Source of the DNA: Spiractinospora alimapuensis
Lineage (GTDB): Bacteria > Actinomycetota > Actinomycetes > Streptosporangiales > Streptosporangiaceae
Length of the DNA stretch: 64,000 nt
Assembly: GCF_018437505.1 (NCBI RefSeq)
Contig: NZ_CP072467.1
Span: 5,666,010-5,730,009 of the forward strand
Direction of reading: 5' to 3'
The position numbers and the translations under genes were made by a program. Below, piece after piece: positions 37,924 to 46,974 of this stretch (position 1 is the first letter of the stretch; each line of letters opens with the position of its first letter). The notes below the pieces were generated by a model. The model had not been told where the DNA came from, did not search any database, and saw only the letters and a program-made list of their open reading frames with translations.

Positions 37924-39156
37924 CTAGTGACGCCGGAAGGCGACCGCCACGTTGTGTCCGCCGAATCCGAAGGACTGGTTGAGGGCGCCGACCGCGCTGG
38001 CGGGGAGGTCACGCGCCTTGTCGCGCACGATGTCCACCACGACCTCGGGGTCGAGCGTCTCGACGTTGATGGTGGGCGGGATGCGCCCTTCGTGCAGGGT
38101 GAGGATCGTCGCGATGGCCTCCACCGCGCCCGCGCCCCCCAGCAGGTGGCCCGTCATCGACTTGGTCGACGTGACGGCCACGTTGTCGGTGGCGGCGTCG
38201 CCGAGGGCACGGCGGATCGCCACGGTCTCGCCGACGTCACCCATCGGGGTGGACGTGGCGTGGGCGTTGATGTGCGCGACGTCGGCGGGGGTCATCTCGG
38301 CGTCGGCGAGCGCCGCGTTGATCGCGGCGACCTGGCCGTCGGGGTCGGGGGCGACGAGGTCGTGGGCGTCGTCGGAGTAGCCCTTGCCGGCGGCGACGGC
38401 GTACACGCGCGCGCCACGGGCGGCGGCGTGCTCCGCGGACTCCAGGACCAGGATCCCGGCGCCCTCACCCATGACGAAGCCGTCCCGGTCGGTGTCCCAC
38501 GGCCGCGAAGCGGTCTGCGGGGAGTCGTTCCGGGTGGACAGAGCGCGCATCGAGGCGAAGGCGGCGATGTTCAGCGGGTGGATCGCCGCTTCGGTGCCCC
38601 CCGCGATGACGATGTCGGCGCGGCCGGAGCGGATCATCTCGATCGCGTTGCCGATGGCCTCGTTGCCGGAGGCACACGCGCTCACCGGGGCGTGGGCACC
38701 GGCGCGGGCGGTGAACTCCAGCGCGACCGCGCCCGAGGCGCTGTTGGGCATGAGCATGGGCACCGTGAACGGCGAGACCCGGCGCCAGCCCTTCTCCCGG
38801 AAGATGTCGTACTGGTCCAGCGTGGTGAGGATGCCGCCGATGCCACTACTGACCACGACACCCAACCGCGTGGGTTCGACGTCCGGTGTGCCCGCGTCCG
38901 ACCACGCCTCGTGCGCCGCGATCAGCGCGAACTGCTGGGTCCGGTCCAGGCGGCGCAACCGGTGTCGCTCGAGGCGTTCGCTGGGCTCCTGGGCCGCCAG
39001 GCCCGCGATCTTGACCGGGAGCTCCTCGGCCCAGTCAGCGTCGATCTCTCGGATGCCCGAACGCCCCGAGAGGAGCGCGGACCAGGTCGTGGCCACGTCC
39101 TCGCCAACCGGTGTGGTCGCGCCGAGGCCGGTGACGACGACGTCTGTGGTACTCAC
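37924..39156 (-). CDS. fabF: Beta-ketoacyl-ACP synthase II
   Basis: It condenses malonyl-ACP with acyl-ACP in fatty-acid elongation. The 410-residue product has the catalytic Cys in VSACASGNEAIGNAI and His in INAHATSTPMGD and TGHLLGGAGAVE, with the closing LNQSFGFGGHNVAVAF. The GTG at 39156 follows an AAGGGCGAG stretch. Last gene of fabD-fabH-acpP-fabF, 82 bp after acpP. Confidence 0.96.
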   Translation of the reverse strand: MSTTDVVVTGLGATTPVGEDVATTWSALLSGRSGIREIDADWAEELPVKIAGLAAQEPSERLERHRLRRLDRTQQFALIAAHEAWSDAGTPDVEPTRLGVVVSSGIGGILTTLDQYDIFREKGWRRVSPFTVPMLMPNSASGAVALEFTARAGAHAPVSACASGNEAIGNAIEMIRSGRADIVIAGGTEAAIHPLNIAAFASMRALSTRNDSPQTASRPWDTDRDGFVMGEGAGILVLESAEHAAARGARVYAVAAGKGYSDDAHDLVAPDPDGQVAAINAALADAEMTPADVAHINAHATSTPMGDVGETVAIRRALGDAATDNVAVTSTKSMTGHLLGGAGAVEAIATILTLHEGRIPPTINVETLDPEVVVDIVRDKARDLPASAVGALNQSFGFGGHNVAVAFRRH

Positions 39157-39238
39157 GGTCGCTCGCCCTTCTGTGTTCGCTGCGCTTTCATGGGACTGGG
39201 TGGGGCGGGCCGCGGTGACGCGGCCCGCCCAAACGTCA

Positions 39239-39478
39239 CTACTTCTGGATGAAGGTGATGACGTCCTGGACCGTCTTGAGATCCTTGAGCTGCTCGTCGG
39301 GGATCTCGACGTCGAACTTGTCCTGCGCGGCCACGGCGATCTCCACCATGGCGAGGGAGTCGATGTCGAGGTCGTCGACGAAGCTCTTCTCCGGCGTCAC
39401 GTCCGCGGCCGGGACACCAGCGATCTCGTCCACGATCTCGCCGAGGCCTTTCAGGATCTCCTGCTCTGGGAGGGCCAT
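39239..39478 (-). CDS. acpP: Acyl carrier protein
   Basis: The 79-residue acidic carrier to which growing acyl chains are attached. The phosphopantetheine serine is S41 in DDLDIDSLAMVE. The ATG at 39478 has AAGGAG about 9 nt upstream. It is 26 bp after fabH. Confidence 0.97.
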   Translation of the reverse strand: MALPEQEILKGLGEIVDEIAGVPAADVTPEKSFVDDLDIDSLAMVEIAVAAQDKFDVEIPDEQLKDLKTVQDVITFIQK

Positions 39479-39504
39479 TGAAGTACTACTCCTTCTGTTG
39501 CCTG

Positions 39505-40458
39505 TCACGGAACTTCTATTACCTGCGCCGCGTAGCTGAGCCCAGCGCCGAACCCCAGGGTGAGCACAGTGCTTCCCGAGGCCAGCTCGCCCCGGCCGAT
39601 CATGCGCCCCAACGCGAGCGGGATCGACGCGGACGAGGTGTTGCCAGCGGTGACAATATCGCGGCCGATCAACGCCTGTGGCGCCCCCAGCTTCCTCGCG
39701 ATGCCTTCGACGATACGCAGGTTCGCCTGGTGCGGGACAAAGGCGTCCAGCTCGGTGGGCGCGACGCCCGCCCGGTCCAGCGCCTCCAGTGCGACCTCGT
39801 AGAGCTCGGTCGTGGCCCAGCGGAACACCGCCTGGCCTTCCTGCTGGAGGTAGAGATTGTCACGGAGGATGATCTTGTCCGCGCGCTCACCGGAACTCCC
39901 CCACACCACGGGGCCGATGCCCGGGGTGTCCGAGGGGGCGACCACGGCCGCGCCGGCACCGTCGGCGAAGATCACGCACGTCGTGCGGTCGTCCCAGTCC
40001 ACGTAGTCCGACAGCTTCTCCGAGCCGATGACCAGCGCGTTGCGGGCGGTGCCGGCGCGAACCGCGTCGTTGGCGACCGCCATCGCGTAGCAGAACCCCG
40101 CACAGGCGGCGTTCACGTCGAACGCGCCGGGAGCCTTGATTCCCATTCGGGCGGCGGTCTGCGCCGCGGCGTTGGGGATCTGCCCGGGCATCGTGCATGT
40201 GGCCACAATCACCATGTCGATGTCGTCCGGGGACAGTCCGCTGGCGGCCAGCGCCTTGCCACCGGCCGTCACCCCCATGTCCACGACACCCTCGTCCGGC
40301 CCCGCGATCCGACGCTCGGCGATGCCCACGCGACTGCGGATCCACTCGTCGTTGGTGTCGAGACGGGCCGCGAGGTCGTCGTTGGTCACCACCGTGTCCG
40401 GCTGGTACTCGCCGAACGCGAGTACACGAGCACCCGGCACCGCAGGTGAGGATTTCAT
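39505..40458 (-). CDS. fabH: Beta-ketoacyl-ACP synthase III
   Basis: It starts fatty-acid chains by condensing an acyl-CoA with malonyl-ACP; in actinomycetes branched starters are usual. The 317-residue product has the Cys-His-Asn triad: C119 in NAACAGF, His in PHQANLRI and Asn in TAGNTSSASI. The ATG at 40458 follows the fabD stop by 2 bp. Confidence 0.96.
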   Translation of the reverse strand: MKSSPAVPGARVLAFGEYQPDTVVTNDDLAARLDTNDEWIRSRVGIAERRIAGPDEGVVDMGVTAGGKALAASGLSPDDIDMVIVATCTMPGQIPNAAAQTAARMGIKAPGAFDVNAACAGFCYAMAVANDAVRAGTARNALVIGSEKLSDYVDWDDRTTCVIFADGAGAAVVAPSDTPGIGPVVWGSSGERADKIILRDNLYLQQEGQAVFRWATTELYEVALEALDRAGVAPTELDAFVPHQANLRIVEGIARKLGAPQALIGRDIVTAGNTSSASIPLALGRMIGRGELASGSTVLTLGFGAGLSYAAQVIEVP

Positions 40459-40460
40459 GG

Positions 40461-41423
40461 TCAGAGGCCTTCCGAGCTGGATGAGGGGGAACCGGCGTGC
40501 TCCTTGATGAGCTCGCGGGCACGGTCGAGGTCCTCGGGGGTCTTCAGCGCGAGCAGTTCCACTCCCCGCAGGGCGCGCTTGGCCAAGCCGACCAGAGTCC
40601 CCGCGGGCGGGAGCTCGATGATCGCCGTCACGCCCAGGTCGCTCAGCGTCTCGGTGCACAGGTCCCAGCGCACCGGCGAGCTCACCTGAGCGACGAGCCG
40701 GTTGAGGTAGTCGCGGCCCGACCGGACGACCGCGCCGTCGGCGTTGGACAGCAGACGGGTCCGGGGATCGCCCGGGAGCACGCCCGCGGCCAAGGCGCCC
40801 AAACGCTCCACGGCGGGCGTCATGTGCTGCGTGTGGAAGGCCCCGGCCACCGACAGGGAACGCAGGCGGGCGCGGGCCGGCGGCGCGTCGGCGAGGGCCT
40901 GAAGCTGCTCCACCGTGCCGGCGGCGACGATCTGTCCGGAACCGTTGTCGTTGGCGGGGGTCAGGCCGTGCGTCGCGAGCGCCTCCAGGACCTCCGCGCG
41001 GTCGCCGCCGAGGACCGCGGTCATCCCGGTCGGTGTCGTCGCCGAGGCCTCGGCCATGCCACGGCCGCGTTCCCTGACCAGGACGAGTGCGGCCTCCGGG
41101 CTCAGCACGCCGGTGAAGGCGGCGGCCGTGAACTCGCCCACGCTGTGGCCCGCGACCGCGTCAGCGGTGTCACCGAGCTGTTCGGCGGCGAGGAGCCCGG
41201 CACTCACGAGAAGCGGCTGGGCGACCGCGGTGTCGCGGATCTCGTCCGCGTCGGCCGTGGTGCCGTAGCGCCGCAGATCGAGGTCCGCCACGGCGGACCA
41301 GTACTCAACCCGGTCAGCGACACCGGGGAGCTCGAGCCATGGAGACAGGAAACCTGGGGTTTGGGCGCCTTGGCCCGGAGCGACTATGACAAGCACACCT
41401 CCAAGACTGCCCTGTGGTGACAC
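40461..41423 (-). CDS. fabD: Malonyl-CoA:ACP transacylase
   Basis: It loads malonyl groups onto ACP. The product has the GQGAQ motif (APGQGAQTPGF), the nucleophile in GHSVGEFTAA and the late VGLAKRALRG. GTG 41423 gives 320 residues; GTG 41396 would start at VLVIVAPGQG, the usual N-terminus, but its GGAGG is only 1 nt away. First gene of the fab operon and divergent from fasR. Confidence 0.94.
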   Translation of the reverse strand: MSPQGSLGGVLVIVAPGQGAQTPGFLSPWLELPGVADRVEYWSAVADLDLRRYGTTADADEIRDTAVAQPLLVSAGLLAAEQLGDTADAVAGHSVGEFTAAAFTGVLSPEAALVLVRERGRGMAEASATTPTGMTAVLGGDRAEVLEALATHGLTPANDNGSGQIVAAGTVEQLQALADAPPARARLRSLSVAGAFHTQHMTPAVERLGALAAGVLPGDPRTRLLSNADGAVVRSGRDYLNRLVAQVSSPVRWDLCTETLSDLGVTAIIELPPAGTLVGLAKRALRGVELLALKTPEDLDRARELIKEHAGSPSSSSEGL

Positions 41424-41573
41424 GCCAGCCCGATGCCGTGGCGCACGAAGTTAGGCGGCGTGACTCTGTTGGGTCCCTACAAAACCGAGGATGAACGGGC
41501 CGTCCCTGGTGCGGTCGGTCACATACCGCCCCGTAGGTCACTGGTGGTCGTTCAGTGGTGCCACTCTGGAACA

Positions 41574-42794
41574 GTGAGTACCGAGCCGACCAGCGATGAC
41601 CTGGAGACGATCAGGGCGGAGACCGCCAAGCGTTTCGAGCGTGCGATGGGGGAGCTCAGCACCGCCGCCGTCGCGCTGATGGAGGAACGCCTCTCCTGGT
41701 TCCGCGGCATGGACGCGGAGGATCGCTCCTGGGTGGGTCTGATCGCCCAGTCCGGTGTGGCGGCCTTCGTCGACTGGTTCAAGAACCCCGGGCGGACCCG
41801 CCCACCCATCACCGCCGAGGTGTACGGCATGGCGCCGCGCGAGCTGACGCGGTCGGTGACCCTGCAGCACACGGTGGAGATGATCCGGATCGTCATCGAC
41901 GTAGCCGAGACCCGGGTCCCCGAGCTCGCCGCGCCCGGCGGTGAGGCACAGCTCCGTGAGGGGATACTGCGCTACAGCCGGGAGCTGGCGTTCAGCACCG
42001 CCAAGGTCTACGCCCGGGCCGCCGAGGCGCGCGGAGCCTGGGACGCCCGGCTGGAGGCCCTCGTCGTCGACGCCCTGTTGCACGGCGACCGGGAGGAGGG
42101 GCTGGAGACCTGGAGCGCCGCGCTGGGCTGGAAACGCTCCCCGGTCATCGCGCTCGCCGGCCAGCTCTCCGAGGCCGACACCTCCGTGGTCGACGAGATC
42201 CGTGGGCTGGCTCGCAACCAGGGCCACGACGTCATCGCCGGCGTGCAGGGCGACCGGCTGATCGTCGTGCTCGGCATCAACCGGGGGCAGCGTGACGACG
42301 ACACGATGGCCGCCGAGCACGCCTTCACCGCGGCCGCCGAACTCGCCGAGCTCTACACCTCCGGCCCCGTCGTCGTGGGCGCGGCGACACCGGACCTGCG
42401 CAGCGCCAGCGCCTCGGTACGCGCGGCGGTCAGCGGCCTGCGCGCGGCCCCCGCCTGGCCCCACGCGCCGCGCCCGGTCGGAGCCGAGGAGCTCCTCCCG
42501 GAACGCGCCCTCGACGGCGACGACGCGGCTCGAGAACAGCTCTACACCGACGTCTACCAGCCGCTGCAACGGGCCTCCTCGCCACTGTTGGACACCCTGG
42601 CCGTGTACCTGGAACACGGGGGGTCGCTGGAGGCCGCCGCCCGCACGCTGTTCGTCCACTCCAACACGGTCCGTTACCGTTTGGGGCGTGTAGCGGAACT
42701 CACCGGACGCACGCCGACCAACGGTCGCGGCGCCTTCGCGCTCCGCGTCGCCGTCGCCCTGGGGCGACTGCGGGAACGCGACAACGGGAACTGA
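41574..42794 (+). CDS. fasR: PucR/CdaR-type regulator of fatty-acid synthesis (FasR-like)
   Basis: A 406-residue regulator with a C-terminal PucR-type helix-turn-helix, SLEAAARTLFVHSNTVRYRLGRVAELTG. The divergent position beside fabD-fabH-acpP-fabF matches FasR of Streptomyces coelicolor, an activator of that operon; the assignment rests on that synteny. The GTG at 41574 lacks a ribosome site and follows CACTCT (41562-41567) by 6 nt, so it may be leaderless. The 150-bp gap to fabD must hold its binding site. Confidence 0.88.
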   Translation: MSTEPTSDDLETIRAETAKRFERAMGELSTAAVALMEERLSWFRGMDAEDRSWVGLIAQSGVAAFVDWFKNPGRTRPPITAEVYGMAPRELTRSVTLQHTVEMIRIVIDVAETRVPELAAPGGEAQLREGILRYSRELAFSTAKVYARAAEARGAWDARLEALVVDALLHGDREEGLETWSAALGWKRSPVIALAGQLSEADTSVVDEIRGLARNQGHDVIAGVQGDRLIVVLGINRGQRDDDTMAAEHAFTAAAELAELYTSGPVVVGAATPDLRSASASVRAAVSGLRAAPAWPHAPRPVGAEELLPERALDGDDAAREQLYTDVYQPLQRASSPLLDTLAVYLEHGGSLEAAARTLFVHSNTVRYRLGRVAELTGRTPTNGRGAFALRVAVALGRLRERDNGN

Positions 42795-43031
42795 CACGCC
42801 CGGCGGAATGCCGTTGTGTCGGCGGCTCGGCGACTCTACGCTCACGGACGCCGACCCCTGACTCGACGCACCTCCCGACCCCGCCGGTGGCGCGAGCCGG
42901 TGCCCCGCTGTCGGACACATCGGGTTTTGGCGGGACGGGTGGGGATCCGTCGGTCACGGGGGACACTTTCGTCGGCGCGAGCGACTAGGATCGGTGATAC
43001 GGGCGATGAGCAGGGTTTACGGGGGGAAACT

Positions 43032-43754
43032 GTGGATCTGAAGCGTCGGTGGACAGCCGTACTGGACCCGGTTCGGGCTCCCACGATGAGCGGCTATCTC
43101 TCCCGCCAGGTGCTGATCTTCCTCATCGCTCCGATCCCCGTCTCCGTGGCCGTCATGCTCATCGTCGGGCCGCACTGGTCCGCCTCCGCGTGGATGGTGC
43201 TCACCGGGGCCATCGCCGGAGTCGCGTCGCTACTGCTCGGTCTGAGCATCCAACCCTCGCCGCTCCCACCGGGCCTGCGCCCCGACGCGTCCGCGCGGCG
43301 TTCGCTGCTGCGATTCCGCCAGATCACCCACCTGCGGCTCGCCCTGCCCATGGCGGCCATCGGACTGGGCGCTGGTGCCGCGATCCTGAGCGGTGGCCTC
43401 AGTCCGTTCGTGCTTGCCCTCTGCCTGGCATGGCCCCAGGTCGGCCTCGCCTGGCCCAGCTTTCACGCGGTGGCCAAGGCGCGCCGCGGCATGGAGGCCT
43501 GGGGAACCCGCGCCTACCTCTGGGCCGGTCTCGCCCAACCCGCGCCCGGTGTCACCCCCCGCCCCGCTCCACCGAAGGCGACCGCTCCCAGCCCCACTCC
43601 GCGGCCCGAGCCCATCGAGACCCCGGCTCCCGACGAGGAGACCCCCACCAAGGTGTCGCTCTCGTCCGAACACACCAACAAGCGGCCCATCGCCCGCCAA
43701 GCCGTCCGCCGTGCCCGCCGGGCCCGCACCAGCCGCGTGTCCGTCAGACCCTGA
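43032..43754 (+). CDS. Membrane protein with Pro-rich cytosolic tail
   Basis: A 240-residue protein with four hydrophobic segments in its first 150 residues, then a Pro/Thr/Glu-rich stretch and a basic end (RQAVRRARRARTSR). No family is recognised. GGGGGGAAA lies before the GTG at 43032, and a TAGGAT box about 45 nt upstream is a plausible -10. A terminator follows the stop at 18 bp. Confidence 0.7.
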   Translation: MDLKRRWTAVLDPVRAPTMSGYLSRQVLIFLIAPIPVSVAVMLIVGPHWSASAWMVLTGAIAGVASLLLGLSIQPSPLPPGLRPDASARRSLLRFRQITHLRLALPMAAIGLGAGAAILSGGLSPFVLALCLAWPQVGLAWPSFHAVAKARRGMEAWGTRAYLWAGLAQPAPGVTPRPAPPKATAPSPTPRPEPIETPAPDEETPTKVSLSSEHTNKRPIARQAVRRARRARTSRVSVRP

Positions 43755-43771
43755 GACCCCGGCGCCCTGTC

Positions 43772-43798
43772 GAGCCCTCCGCCAAAGGCGGGGGGCTC
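43772..43798 (+). terminator. Terminator hairpin after the membrane-protein gene
   Basis: GAGCCCTCCGCC (43772-43783) pairs with GGCGGGGGGCTC (43787-43798) around AAA with one T-G wobble, followed by TCTCTTCG. Confidence 0.75.
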
Positions 43799-43848
43799 TC
43801 TTCGTGTTCGACGGCGAGTCTCCCGGGTGGGGATCTAGGGTTGTGCGC

Positions 43849-44139
43849 CACGTGGGAGGAACCGGTGCGCCAGAGGTTCCTCCCACGTGAGGTGATCCCG
43901 CACTAGGGATGCGCGGGACCACGTGGTGCGGGAGGCCCACAACGGGGCACAGGCGGTGTGGGCCTCCCTCCCCGGCACGCCTTCCGGCCCGCGGGGTGTG
44001 TGGTGAGGAGGCCCGACGCCAGCGATGCGGCGAGCCTCCTCCGCCGCTGCGGGTGGATGCGAGCAGGACCGCAGCGGCCATGGGAGGCTCCGTCCCCCTC
44101 GACTGGGAGCCTCCCGGTGCTGCCGCGCATGGCGGCAGC
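43849..44139. repeat. Array of six consecutive hairpins
   Basis: Exact inverted repeats follow each other: 43849-43863/43875-43889 (15 bp), 43930-43941/43957-43968 (12 bp), 44005-44012/44034-44041 (8 bp), 44044-44052/44069-44077 (9 bp), 44082-44091/44106-44115 (10 bp) and 44119-44126/44132-44139 (8 bp). Four of the arms contain GGGAGG or GAGGAGG. No reading frame is convincing. The stretch could be stacked terminators, a structured RNA or a mobile-element relic. Confidence 0.7.
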
Positions 44140-44474
44140 GGTTACGGGTCGGCCGGGAGGGGGTGCCGGGCGAACGGGAAGCATTACACACGTGACTGCT
44201 TGATCACAAGTCGTGATGATTGACGGGTGACGGTGGGCCGGGATGTGGCGACGCGCGACCCACTGCCACTGGAGCATCGGCCGAACGAGGACACCAACCG
44301 GCCGCCCCATCGTGGTCGGGTGAAGCGACCACACGGCCATAACATAACCCCAGGTCACCGAACCCGAGGGAGACACGCCGTACGCCACTGGCAGGAGGTC
44401 GGAGCCACGACGTGACCCGGTGATCCACGGTGCTTCGGGGGTCAACCGACCCGACACCGGGGTGCCATCGCCGG

Positions 44475-44580
44475 CGTGGTCGTGACGGCCTCGGCCCATC
44501 GACCGCGACGCGTAGGCCGCGTTCGCACATCCGCTCCCTGGGGCGGTGGCGGCCACGGCGACCGCCCCGGCGGGCGGCTC
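44475..44580 (-). pseudogene. Remnant of a GNAT acetyltransferase gene
   Basis: The stretch around 44507-44537 matches 14675-14705, inside the intact GNAT gene, in about 28 of 31 bases, preceded by a shared GGCCTCGGCC with one base lost. Read on the minus strand it gives MCERGLRVA against MREHGLRVT of the intact protein. The frame is broken and the rest of the gene is absent. The match is short, so confidence is moderate. Confidence 0.45.
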
Positions 44581-44901
44581 GCCGGTCCCATGGTGGTGTC
44601 GATGCGTCCGGTCCCCGCCGACCAGGTGGCCGACGCGGTGCGGGTCACCGCCCGCTACCCCGCCGTGCACGGAGCGCCGGTCCACGTGGGCGACCCCGAG
44701 GCCCTGGGGATCGCCGACCTGTCCCGCCCCGATTTCGGTGATTCCCCGGACCTGCGACCGGGCGAGGTTCCGGTCTTCTGGGCCTGCGGTGTGACGCCAC
44801 AAGCCGCCGTGATGGCCTCCGCCCCGGCGTTCGCCATCGGACACGCCCCCGGGCACATGGCCGTCACCGACGCGAGGGACCACGCGTTCCAGGTGCCCTG
44901 A
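44560..44901 (+). pseudogene. C-terminal fragment of a DUF1445 (YcsI-type) protein
   Basis: About 113 codons read [17 protein letters not shown], then [38 protein letters not shown] and [13 protein letters not shown], the C-terminal half of DUF1445 proteins (putative hydro-lyases, also called D-glutamate cyclase type). The N-terminal half is not present upstream in any frame. A start at ATG 44590 is possible but would omit half of the fold. It adjoins the hairpin array and the GNAT remnant. Confidence 0.75.
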
Positions 44902-45111
44902 CGCCGCCACACCGTCACTCCGCACCTACGAGGGCCACGACACCCATCCGGTTGATGTGCCGGATCGGGGGCGGAGTTGGGGGTGCCTTTCCGCGCCACG
45001 GGTCGGGCGTCCCGCCGTGCACGGGGCGGGCTGGCACTTCCTCGGTCCGCGACGCGCGACGACGTGTTCGGTTCGAGGCTCCGGCCCACGCCGCCGCCGC
45101 TGCGGACGGGA

Positions 45112-45888
45112 TCAGAAATGGACCGAGTCCCGCCACCACTCCATGACGGAGAGATCGCCGGACACCATGAGCTCCGGGGAGTCCGACCGGTTCCACAGTG
45201 CGAGGTAGACCGTCTCCGCGTCGCCCGTCACGCCGCACTGTGCGTTCCCGTCCTCCGCGTCCGTACCGGCGGAGACGGTGAACGCCGTGGGGCTCGCGTG
45301 GAGGAACCACCGGCCGTTGGTGTCGTGCGTGTGCACGGCGAGTGACCTCTCCCGAGCGCTGAGCGCGGATGGATCACCCCCGCGGCGTGCGACGAGTCGG
45401 GGGAGGAGCACGGTGAGCAGCTCGTCGACTCCGTCGGACGCCAGCTCGGGTGTGAGCGCGTCGTGCGTGACGGCCCGCGCCGCTCGATCGGCGTCGACAC
45501 TGTGGATCACCGTCTCGTGCGCCTGTCGGCGGGCCCAGAACGCCAACGGATCGGCGGTCGGAGTGAAGGTCCAGCATGGTTTTCCCGCCGGCGCGGCGAC
45601 CAACACTCTGTGCAGTGCGTCGAGTCCGTCCGCGAACCAGTCCACGAGCGCGTCGTCGTGGGGGACGGGGTCACGGGCCAGGGCCTCGGCCCGGGGAACC
45701 TGGTGGGCGTCCACCGCCGCGACGTTGGCCGCGGCCCATCGGTGGACCTCGCCGACATGGTGGATCAGGTCGCGAACCCGCCACCCGGGGCACGTGGGAA
45801 CGTCGGCATCGAGGCCCGCCCGGACCGCGGAGGAGCCCAGGACGTCGCCCGCGCGCCGGAGGTGTTCCAGATGGGACTCGGTGTCCAC
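45112..45888 (-). CDS. Maleylpyruvate isomerase-family, mycothiol-dependent-type enzyme
   Basis: A 258-residue DinB-fold protein. Conserved N-terminal VPTCPGWRVRDLIHHVGEVHRWA and the metal-site histidines (HH of RDLIHHVG, HE of RRQAHETVIHSVDA) place it in the mycothiol-dependent maleylpyruvate isomerase superfamily; the C-terminal part is the MDMPI C-domain type. The substrate is unknown. The GTG at 45888 has GAGGAC 8 nt upstream. Confidence 0.88.
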   Translation of the reverse strand: MDTESHLEHLRRAGDVLGSSAVRAGLDADVPTCPGWRVRDLIHHVGEVHRWAAANVAAVDAHQVPRAEALARDPVPHDDALVDWFADGLDALHRVLVAAPAGKPCWTFTPTADPLAFWARRQAHETVIHSVDADRAARAVTHDALTPELASDGVDELLTVLLPRLVARRGGDPSALSARERSLAVHTHDTNGRWFLHASPTAFTVSAGTDAEDGNAQCGVTGDAETVYLALWNRSDSPELMVSGDLSVMEWWRDSVHF

Positions 45889-46187
45889 GTGCGTGTCCTC
45901 GTCTCGTCATCGGACCAGTCGTCGGACCAATGGTCGAGGCAGGGGGAGATGTGGGGGAACGGGGCAGCGCTGGCCGGGGAGTGCGGATCCCCTGTCGCGG
46001 TGTTACCTTCTACCCTCTGCCACTGACCAGAGACCATCGCCCGCCCGGATGTGGGCTGGGCCGTACCGTTGACCGGCTACGACTGACACCTCTGCTCAAA
46101 GTGTGGTTGGCGGATAGACGGATCTACCGGTTACCAACTACCTCATACGGCCAACACTTCGGTGCGCGGCCCCGTTCCTGTCTGTGT

Positions 46188-46850
46188 TCAGTCGAGGGTG
46201 GCGAGCTCGGTCTGGTTCGCCTTGTTGATCGCCTGCTTGACGCGCTGGGCGAACTCGCCGATCCGGTCCGTCTCGTCCCACTGGTCGCGGCGGGGCACGC
46301 CGTAGTCGGTGACCTCGACCACGTCGTAGCCCAGCAGTTCGATCTCCTCGACCTTCAGTCCCTTCTCGCTGAAGCTCTCGTTCTTCCGCTCCACCTTGCG
46401 CACGGTGCGGTAGGAACGCCATCCGTCGCCGGTCTCCACGATCCCGACGTCGTCGGCCCGTGTGGGCACGGCCCGGGCGGCGGCCTCGAGCTTGGGGATG
46501 ATGTCGTCCTTGAGCACCAGCAACTCCGGGATGGACAGGGTGCGCACCCGCCCCTCGAGGTCCTCGATCTCCGCGCGGGCACGCTGGTTCGTCCGTGAGA
46601 TGCGCAGGGCGAGGTCCTCGTCCTCGGCCAGGATCGCGGCGATGCGCTCGCGGCACTCCTCCACCGTGTACTCACGGTGTGTCTGCTTGTGGGTACCGGG
46701 CTCGGGGACGTAGGCGTCGGGGCCTTCCAGCGCCTGCGTCCGGAAGCTTCGCTGTTCCCGGCCGGCCAGGGCGAGGCGGTTGGTCCAGCTCGCCAGGTCG
46801 GACGCGAGCTTCTTGCGGCGGTTGAAGGCATCCCCGAGCGTCATCGTCAT
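46188..46850 (-). CDS. DIP1984 family protein
   Basis: A 220-residue, largely helical protein beginning TLGDAFNRRKKLASDLASWTNRLALA and containing CRERIAAILAEDEDLALRISRTNQR; this is the DIP1984 family, named from Corynebacterium diphtheriae, with no settled function. The ATG at 46850 follows a TAGGGT box (46859-46864) by 8 nt, suggesting a leaderless mRNA. It lies 124 bp after purB. Confidence 0.85.
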   Translation of the reverse strand: MTMTLGDAFNRRKKLASDLASWTNRLALAGREQRSFRTQALEGPDAYVPEPGTHKQTHREYTVEECRERIAAILAEDEDLALRISRTNQRARAEIEDLEGRVRTLSIPELLVLKDDIIPKLEAAARAVPTRADDVGIVETGDGWRSYRTVRKVERKNESFSEKGLKVEEIELLGYDVVEVTDYGVPRRDQWDETDRIGEFAQRVKQAINKANQTELATLD

Positions 46851-46858
46851 AGTCGAGG

Positions 46859-46864
46859 ACCCTA
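46859..46864 (-). promoter_or_regulatory. Candidate -10 box of leaderless DIP1984 gene
   Basis: TAGGGT on the minus strand ends 8 nt before the ATG at 46850. Confidence 0.45.
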
Positions 46865-46907
46865 ACCGGGGGCGCGGACGTCCGACAATCGGATTTGCCG
46901 GCTTTGA

Positions 46908-46945
46908 CCGTCGGGATGTCCGACTATGCGGTGACATCCCGACGG
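46908..46945. terminator. 13-bp perfect hairpin between purB and the DIP1984 gene
   Basis: CCGTCGGGATGTC (46908-46920) pairs exactly with GACATCCCGACGG (46933-46945) across a 12-nt loop, 29 bp after the purB stop. It is probably the purB terminator, without a U-run. Confidence 0.65.
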
Positions 46946-46974
46946 CTAGGTCGGGGGCGGGCTCCCCCACCCGG

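Noticed and set aside
43849-44139. The hairpin array considered as a CRISPR array
   Set aside because: The units are inverted repeats of different sequence and length, not direct repeats with regular spacers, and no cas gene is near.
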